NCBI GenBank assembly: GCA_016903675.1
Contig: JADQBA010000003.1
Span: 1 to 64,000 of the forward strand
Length of the DNA stretch: 64,000 nucleotides
Direction: 5' to 3'
Source of the DNA: Stigonema ocellatum SAG 48.90 = DSM 106950
GTDB lineage: Bacteria > Cyanobacteriota > Cyanobacteriia > Cyanobacteriales > Nostocaceae
In this document: positions 60,451 through 64,000 of the stretch, piece after piece
Position numbering within the stretch: position 1 is the first letter of the stretch
Layout: each line of letters opens with the position of its first letter
Position numbers and translations under genes: made by a program
The notes under the pieces: model-generated
What the model was told of the DNA's origin: nothing
Database searches by the model: none
The model's input: the letters and a program-made list of their open reading frames with translations, nothing else

Positions 60451-61173
60451 CTAACCCAAATAAGCCTTTTTAACCCGCTCATCATTAATCAACTCCGATG
60501 CTGGACCTGATAAAGTAATGCAACCAGCTTCCAACACATACCCACGATTGGCAATTTGCAAGGCAAGATTAGCATTTTGTTCAACCAGAAGAATCGTAAC
60601 GCCTGTAGTCCGCAGATTTTCAATTATGGTAAAAATTTCCCGGACTATAGCAGGTGCTAAACCCAAACTAGGCTCATCTAAAAGCAAAAGCTTCGGTTTA
60701 CTCATCAAAGCACGAGCGATCGCCAACATTTGTTGTTCACCACCACTCAGAGTTCCTGCTAATTGATTGCGCCTTTGTTCCAAACGCGGGAATAGCTCAA
60801 ATTGACGACCAATATCAGCCTTCACCTCCACGCGATCAGAGCGAATATAAGCACCCAATACTAAGTTATCAAAAACTGTTTGCCGCGCTAACACCCTACG
60901 TCCTTCAGGACAATGAGCAATACCCATTTGCACAACTTCGTGAGGTTGACGACGAATAATATTACGTCCGTTATAGATAATCTCCCCACTTCTAGGACTA
61001 ACGATTTTAGAAATAGCGCGGAGAGTAGTACTTTTCCCAGCACCATTAGCACCAATCAAAGTAATCACCTCGCCTTTTTTTATCATTAAATTAATATTTT
61101 TTAAAGCTTGAATACCACCATAATTAACACAAAGGTCTTTAATCTCTAAAATCGTCAAACTATCTGCGTTCAT
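60451..61173 (-). CDS. livF: Branched-chain/neutral amino acid ABC ATPase LivF (NatE-like)
   Basis: 240 residues. Walker A GANGAGKS at about 40-47, HCPEGRRVLARQTVFDNL (the LivF-specific EGR segment), LSGGEQQMLAIARALMSKPK and LLLDEPSLGLAP. It is the distal gene of the liv operon here; in Anabaena the corresponding transporter is N-I (Nat). No substrate-binding protein gene is seen in the window. The 25-bp gap to livG has the ATCTGCGTTC decamer. Confidence 0.92.
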   Translation of the reverse strand: MNADSLTILEIKDLCVNYGGIQALKNINLMIKKGEVITLIGANGAGKSTTLRAISKIVSPRSGEIIYNGRNIIRRQPHEVVQMGIAHCPEGRRVLARQTVFDNLVLGAYIRSDRVEVKADIGRQFELFPRLEQRRNQLAGTLSGGEQQMLAIARALMSKPKLLLLDEPSLGLAPAIVREIFTIIENLRTTGVTILLVEQNANLALQIANRGYVLEAGCITLSGPASELINDERVKKAYLG

Positions 61174-61198
61174 CTGCGTTCATCTGCGGTTTAAATAC

Positions 61199-61978
61199 TC
61201 ATTCATTGCCCAAATACGCTTCAATAACAGCCGGGTCATTCCTAACAACAGATGGCTCACCCAAAGCAATTAACTTACCAAAATCTAACACAGCAATGCG
61301 GTTACACAAACCCATAACCAAAGGGACATGATGCTCAATCAGAATTATGGTTAAATTGAAGCTATCGCGCAGGTTACGAATAAATATACTGAGTTGCTGT
61401 TTTTCGCGCTCATTCATCCCAGCAGCAGGTTCGTCAAGAAGTAAGATTTGCGGTTCTAGGGCGAGGGCGCGGGCAATTTCCAAGCGTCGTTGTTCACCGT
61501 AAGCGAAGTTTCTAGCTTTTTCGGCAACGCGATCGCTCAAACCAACAAGACCCAATAACTCCAAAGCCTTCTGCTGAGTTTTCTGTTCTTCTTGGGGAGC
61601 TGGTGGTATTCCCAGAACTCCTCTGAGTATACTACTATGGGTATGTAAATGCCGTGCTATTTTAACATTTTCTAACGCCGATAGTTCACCAAACAAGCGA
61701 ATATTTTGAAATGTCCGGGCGATACCTAAGCCAGCGATTTGATGAGGACGCAGTTGAGAAATTTCTCGACCTTGATAAAGTAATTGCCCACTAGAAGGTG
61801 GAATTAAGCCGGTAATTAAATTAAACAAGGTTGTCTTTCCAGCACCATTAGGACCAATAAGTCCAAATATCTCATGTTTGTTGACTGTAAAACAGACATC
61901 ATTCACCGCCACTAGACCACCAAAGCGGCGAGTCAGGGCAATTGCAGCTAATATCGGCGATTCGGGTTGGTTAATCAT
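61199..61978 (-). CDS. livG: Amino acid ABC ATPase LivG (NatA-like)
   Basis: 259 residues. GPNGAGKT Walker A, GIARTFQNIRLFGELSALEN, FAYGEQRRLEIARALALEPQ (signature with YGEQRR) and LLLDEPAAGMNERE are the LivG hallmarks. Its start overlaps the livM stop by 8 bases, so it is translated with it. Confidence 0.93.
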   Translation of the reverse strand: MINQPESPILAAIALTRRFGGLVAVNDVCFTVNKHEIFGLIGPNGAGKTTLFNLITGLIPPSSGQLLYQGREISQLRPHQIAGLGIARTFQNIRLFGELSALENVKIARHLHTHSSILRGVLGIPPAPQEEQKTQQKALELLGLVGLSDRVAEKARNFAYGEQRRLEIARALALEPQILLLDEPAAGMNEREKQQLSIFIRNLRDSFNLTIILIEHHVPLVMGLCNRIAVLDFGKLIALGEPSVVRNDPAVIEAYLGNE

Positions 61979-62915
61979 TAGGGGTGTGGGGGGGGGAAGA
62001 GGGCTGACGTTTCCTCAATAAATCTGGTGTTACCAAACCCTGGGGGAAAAAAATTGTGCCAACTACAATCAGTAAGCCAAAAATAATTAATCTACCATCT
62101 CGCAAAAATTGTGCAAGCCAGGTAGGTAAACCGCCTGTATCTGCTACGCCTCGCAAAACTTCTGGCAATGCTGTGAATACCATACCTCCTACTACAGACC
62201 CCAAAAAAGTTCTTGAACCGCCGATTAACACAAAGGTTAAGTAGATAATACTGGCATCAAAAGTACCTTGACGGGCATTCCAGGTATTGAGAAAGTGGGC
62301 GCTGATTGCACCAACAACCCCTGCTAGAATAGTTCCTAACGTAAAAGCTAACACTTTATAGTAAGTCTGGTTGATTCCCATAGCACCAGCAGCTAATTCA
62401 TCCTCACGGATAGCGATAAATGCTCTGCCTACACGGATACGTTCTAGACGATAAAGTAATACCATGCTAACTATCAGTAATGGCAAGGCAATCCATAAAT
62501 ACTCAATTGGTGTTTGGAAAGGCTGAGGAATGGCAAAAATGCCAACCGCACCGCCTGTAATTTCGAGATTTAGGGATAATACTCGCAGGATTTCCACTAA
62601 AGCGATGGTGGCGATCGCAAGATAAATCCCCCGTAGCCGCAATGCTGGAATTCCCACCATTACACCTAACAAACCAGAAACCACACCAGCAATTAACATT
62701 TCTAATAACAGCAGAGGGATGGGAAATAAACCAGTGGTGGAGGGAAACACTTTTGTGGAGAGAATTGCTGCTATATACCCACCCAAAGCATAAAATCCAG
62801 GGCTAGCCAAAGACAACTGCCCAGCCATGATTGGTAAGTACAATGATAACCCCAGCAGCGCCCCCAGTACCATAGAGACGATTAAAGACCCGTAAGTAGC
62901 AAAAAAATCAACCAT
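61971..62915 (-). CDS. livM: Amino acid ABC permease LivM (NatC-like)
   Basis: 314 residues from the ATG at 62915 (MVDFFATYGS); the open frame upstream is made of GGGGAGT repeats and is not conserved. About nine helices: LGLSLYLPIMAGQLSLASPG opening, the cytoplasmic EAA-like loop RAFIAIREDELAAGAMGIN, and GGSRTFLGSVVGGMVFTALP. The last residues (SSPPHTPND) derive from a C-rich repeat. Confidence 0.92.
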   Translation of the reverse strand: MVDFFATYGSLIVSMVLGALLGLSLYLPIMAGQLSLASPGFYALGGYIAAILSTKVFPSTTGLFPIPLLLLEMLIAGVVSGLLGVMVGIPALRLRGIYLAIATIALVEILRVLSLNLEITGGAVGIFAIPQPFQTPIEYLWIALPLLIVSMVLLYRLERIRVGRAFIAIREDELAAGAMGINQTYYKVLAFTLGTILAGVVGAISAHFLNTWNARQGTFDASIIYLTFVLIGGSRTFLGSVVGGMVFTALPEVLRGVADTGGLPTWLAQFLRDGRLIIFGLLIVVGTIFFPQGLVTPDLLRKRQPSSPPHTPND

Positions 62916-62920
62916 AAGTA

Positions 62921-63075
62921 ATTGGGGAGTGGGGATTGGGGAGTGGGGAGTAGGGGCGGGGTTACCCCGCCCGTACGGGAGTGGGGATTGGGGAATGAGT
63001 TTGTTTTTTAGTGATAAATACTCCTTTTCAGCCTGGAGATGACTATTTCTACTCCCCACTCCCCACTCCCCATTC
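62921..63075. repeat. GGGGAGT/GGGGATT heptamers between livH and livM
   Basis: Two blocks of heptamers, 62925-62997 (interrupted by GGGCGGGGTTACCCCGCCCG, a perfect hairpin) and the inverse CCCCACT units at 63051-63075. They could form a long hairpin between the two permease genes. Confidence 0.7.
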
Positions 63076-63082
63076 CCTCTAT

Positions 63083-64000
63083 TTAGACTTTCTGAATAAA
63101 TCGACGCCCTAGTAAACCTTGGGGTCGAACTAACAACATGATAAACAGAATACCGAAGGCAACGGCATCTTTATAGCCAGAGTATTGACTTGGGACGAAT
63201 GCTTCAGCCATTCCCACGACTAAGCCGCCTAATACTGCACCGGGGATGCTACCCAAACCACCTAAGACAATGACGGCTAAACCTCTTAATCCAAAACTAA
63301 TACCAAAGTATGGTCCTGCAATGCTGACGCTAGAGGTGACTAGGGTTCCGGCGACTCCAGCTAAAAAGCTGCTGATGAAGAATGTTAGGACTATGTAGCG
63401 ATCGGTGTTAATTCCTAATAAACTTGCTGTGGTGGGGTCTTCTGCGATCGCCTGCATTGCCTTACCGTATTTAGTACTGCTAATGAAATAGGTGAGGATT
63501 GCCACAATTACCATCGATACAGCAAAAATCACTATCTGAACACTACGGATGGGAATTGGGTTTTCTGTGGTGCCGAAGTTAATGGCAGGTGGCAAGTTGC
63601 TGTAAGTGTTTGCTGGAAAGGTGTAACTTTCTGCGCCAACTAAATACTGGATTAAGTTAACAATGACCACTGACACACCCAAGCTGGAAACCACCGTCAG
63701 TAATGGGTCAGATCCCTTACGCCGCAAAGGTTGAAAGGCAATGCGTTCCATCGCCACTCCAACCAGTCCTGTAAGGGTACTGCCTAAAATCAAGGCTATA
63801 GCAAATGGTAATTGTACAGGCAGCTTTCCATTAGCCAGCAATCCATTAAATCCAAAAGCACCGCCCATGAGTGTATAAGTCAAATATGCACCCAAGGTAA
63901 AAACCGCACCATGAGCTAAATTAATGATGCCCAAAATTGAGTATACCAGGGTGTATCCCAAGGCAAAAATGGCATAGACACTGCCTATAGATAACCCGTT
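63083..64000 (-). CDS. livH: Amino acid ABC permease LivH (NatD-like), 5' end outside the window
   Basis: At least 305 residues; the frame is open to the right edge. GLSIGSVYAIFALGYTLVYS continues directly upstream of the first internal start codon and is typical of residues 10-30 of LivH. IINLAHGAVFTLGAYLTY, the EAA-like AMQAIAEDPTTASLLGINTD and VIVLGGLGSIPGAVLGGLVV are family hallmarks. It pairs with LivM as the membrane pore. The start codon lies beyond 64000. Confidence 0.92.
   Translation of the reverse strand, partial: NGLSIGSVYAIFALGYTLVYSILGIINLAHGAVFTLGAYLTYTLMGGAFGFNGLLANGKLPVQLPFAIALILGSTLTGLVGVAMERIAFQPLRRKGSDPLLTVVSSLGVSVVIVNLIQYLVGAESYTFPANTYSNLPPAINFGTTENPIPIRSVQIVIFAVSMVIVAILTYFISSTKYGKAMQAIAEDPTTASLLGINTDRYIVLTFFISSFLAGVAGTLVTSSVSIAGPYFGISFGLRGLAVIVLGGLGSIPGAVLGGLVVGMAEAFVPSQYSGYKDAVAFGILFIMLLVRPQGLLGRRFIQKV

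Noticed and set aside
62916..63059. N-terminal extension of LivM
   Set aside because: Encoded by heptamer repeats and the GGGCGGGG hairpin; LivM homology starts at the ATG at 62915.

Overview
The window looks like chromosomal DNA of a filamentous, probably heterocystous cyanobacterium (Nostocales). The octamer GCGATCGC (HIP1) recurs throughout. Heptamer tandem repeats of the GGGGAAT/GGGGAGT type lie between genes, and many small inverted-repeat elements are present. The gene set also fits: a 4-hydroxybenzoate polyprenyltransferase next to an exopolyphosphatase, Uma2, DUF4058 and DUF6887 proteins, and a neutral amino acid (liv/nat) ABC transporter. No rRNA or tRNA gene was found.

Layout. 0-11.7 kb: housekeeping and redox genes (dienelactone hydrolase, MDR and SDR oxidoreductases, ubiA, ppx, obgE) mixed with decaying genes (Rieske oxygenase, WrbA-like flavoprotein, membrane glycosyltransferase) and nested miniature elements. 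11.7-18.4 kb: a TetR-controlled efflux operon (HlyD, double ATPase, two ABC-2 permeases) laid out like E. coli ybhGFSR with its TetR regulator. 18.5-26.9 kb: peptidase-like protein, SDR, Uma2, a BT1-like transporter, a 437-bp inverted-repeat cassette carrying one small gene, gene fragments, and a small heat-shock protein. 27-31.5 kb: an intact IS5-family element flanked by two inverted miniature elements, MAPEG and AraC genes, and an XRE-ImmA plus PIN toxin-antitoxin-like pair.

31.7-47.4 kb is the accessory core, a type III (III-D-like) CRISPR-Cas locus. It has a 14-repeat array read on the minus strand, four RAMP-type subunits, Csx19, a small OB/S1-like protein, Cas10 with an intact GGDD cyclase motif but no visible HD nuclease motif, and cyclic-oligoadenylate signalling genes: a CARF-HEPN nuclease, a CARF protein with a possible RelE-like tail, the ring nuclease Csx3, and a P-loop NTPase. 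A divergent WYL-type regulator and an HD hydrolase lie beside it. The locus has been rearranged: it holds a second, truncated cas10, a duplicated 3' piece of the NTPase gene, a VapBC pair whose toxin is cut to 23 residues, and a leader-like motif away from the array. No cas1, cas2 or cas6 is in the window, so adaptation and pre-crRNA processing would have to be supplied from elsewhere.

47.4-59.2 kb: an RTX protein, a gene split by a 180-bp element with a 10-bp target duplication, an orphan CRISPR repeat, an XRE regulator, FAD enzymes, an RluA pseudouridine synthase, and a possible conjugative-element remnant (HlyD-like protein, ATPase fragment, YdjM-type membrane protein). 59.5-60.3 kb: a GC-rich antitoxin/PIN module that looks imported. 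60.4-64 kb: a livFGMH/nat transporter operon that runs off the right edge.
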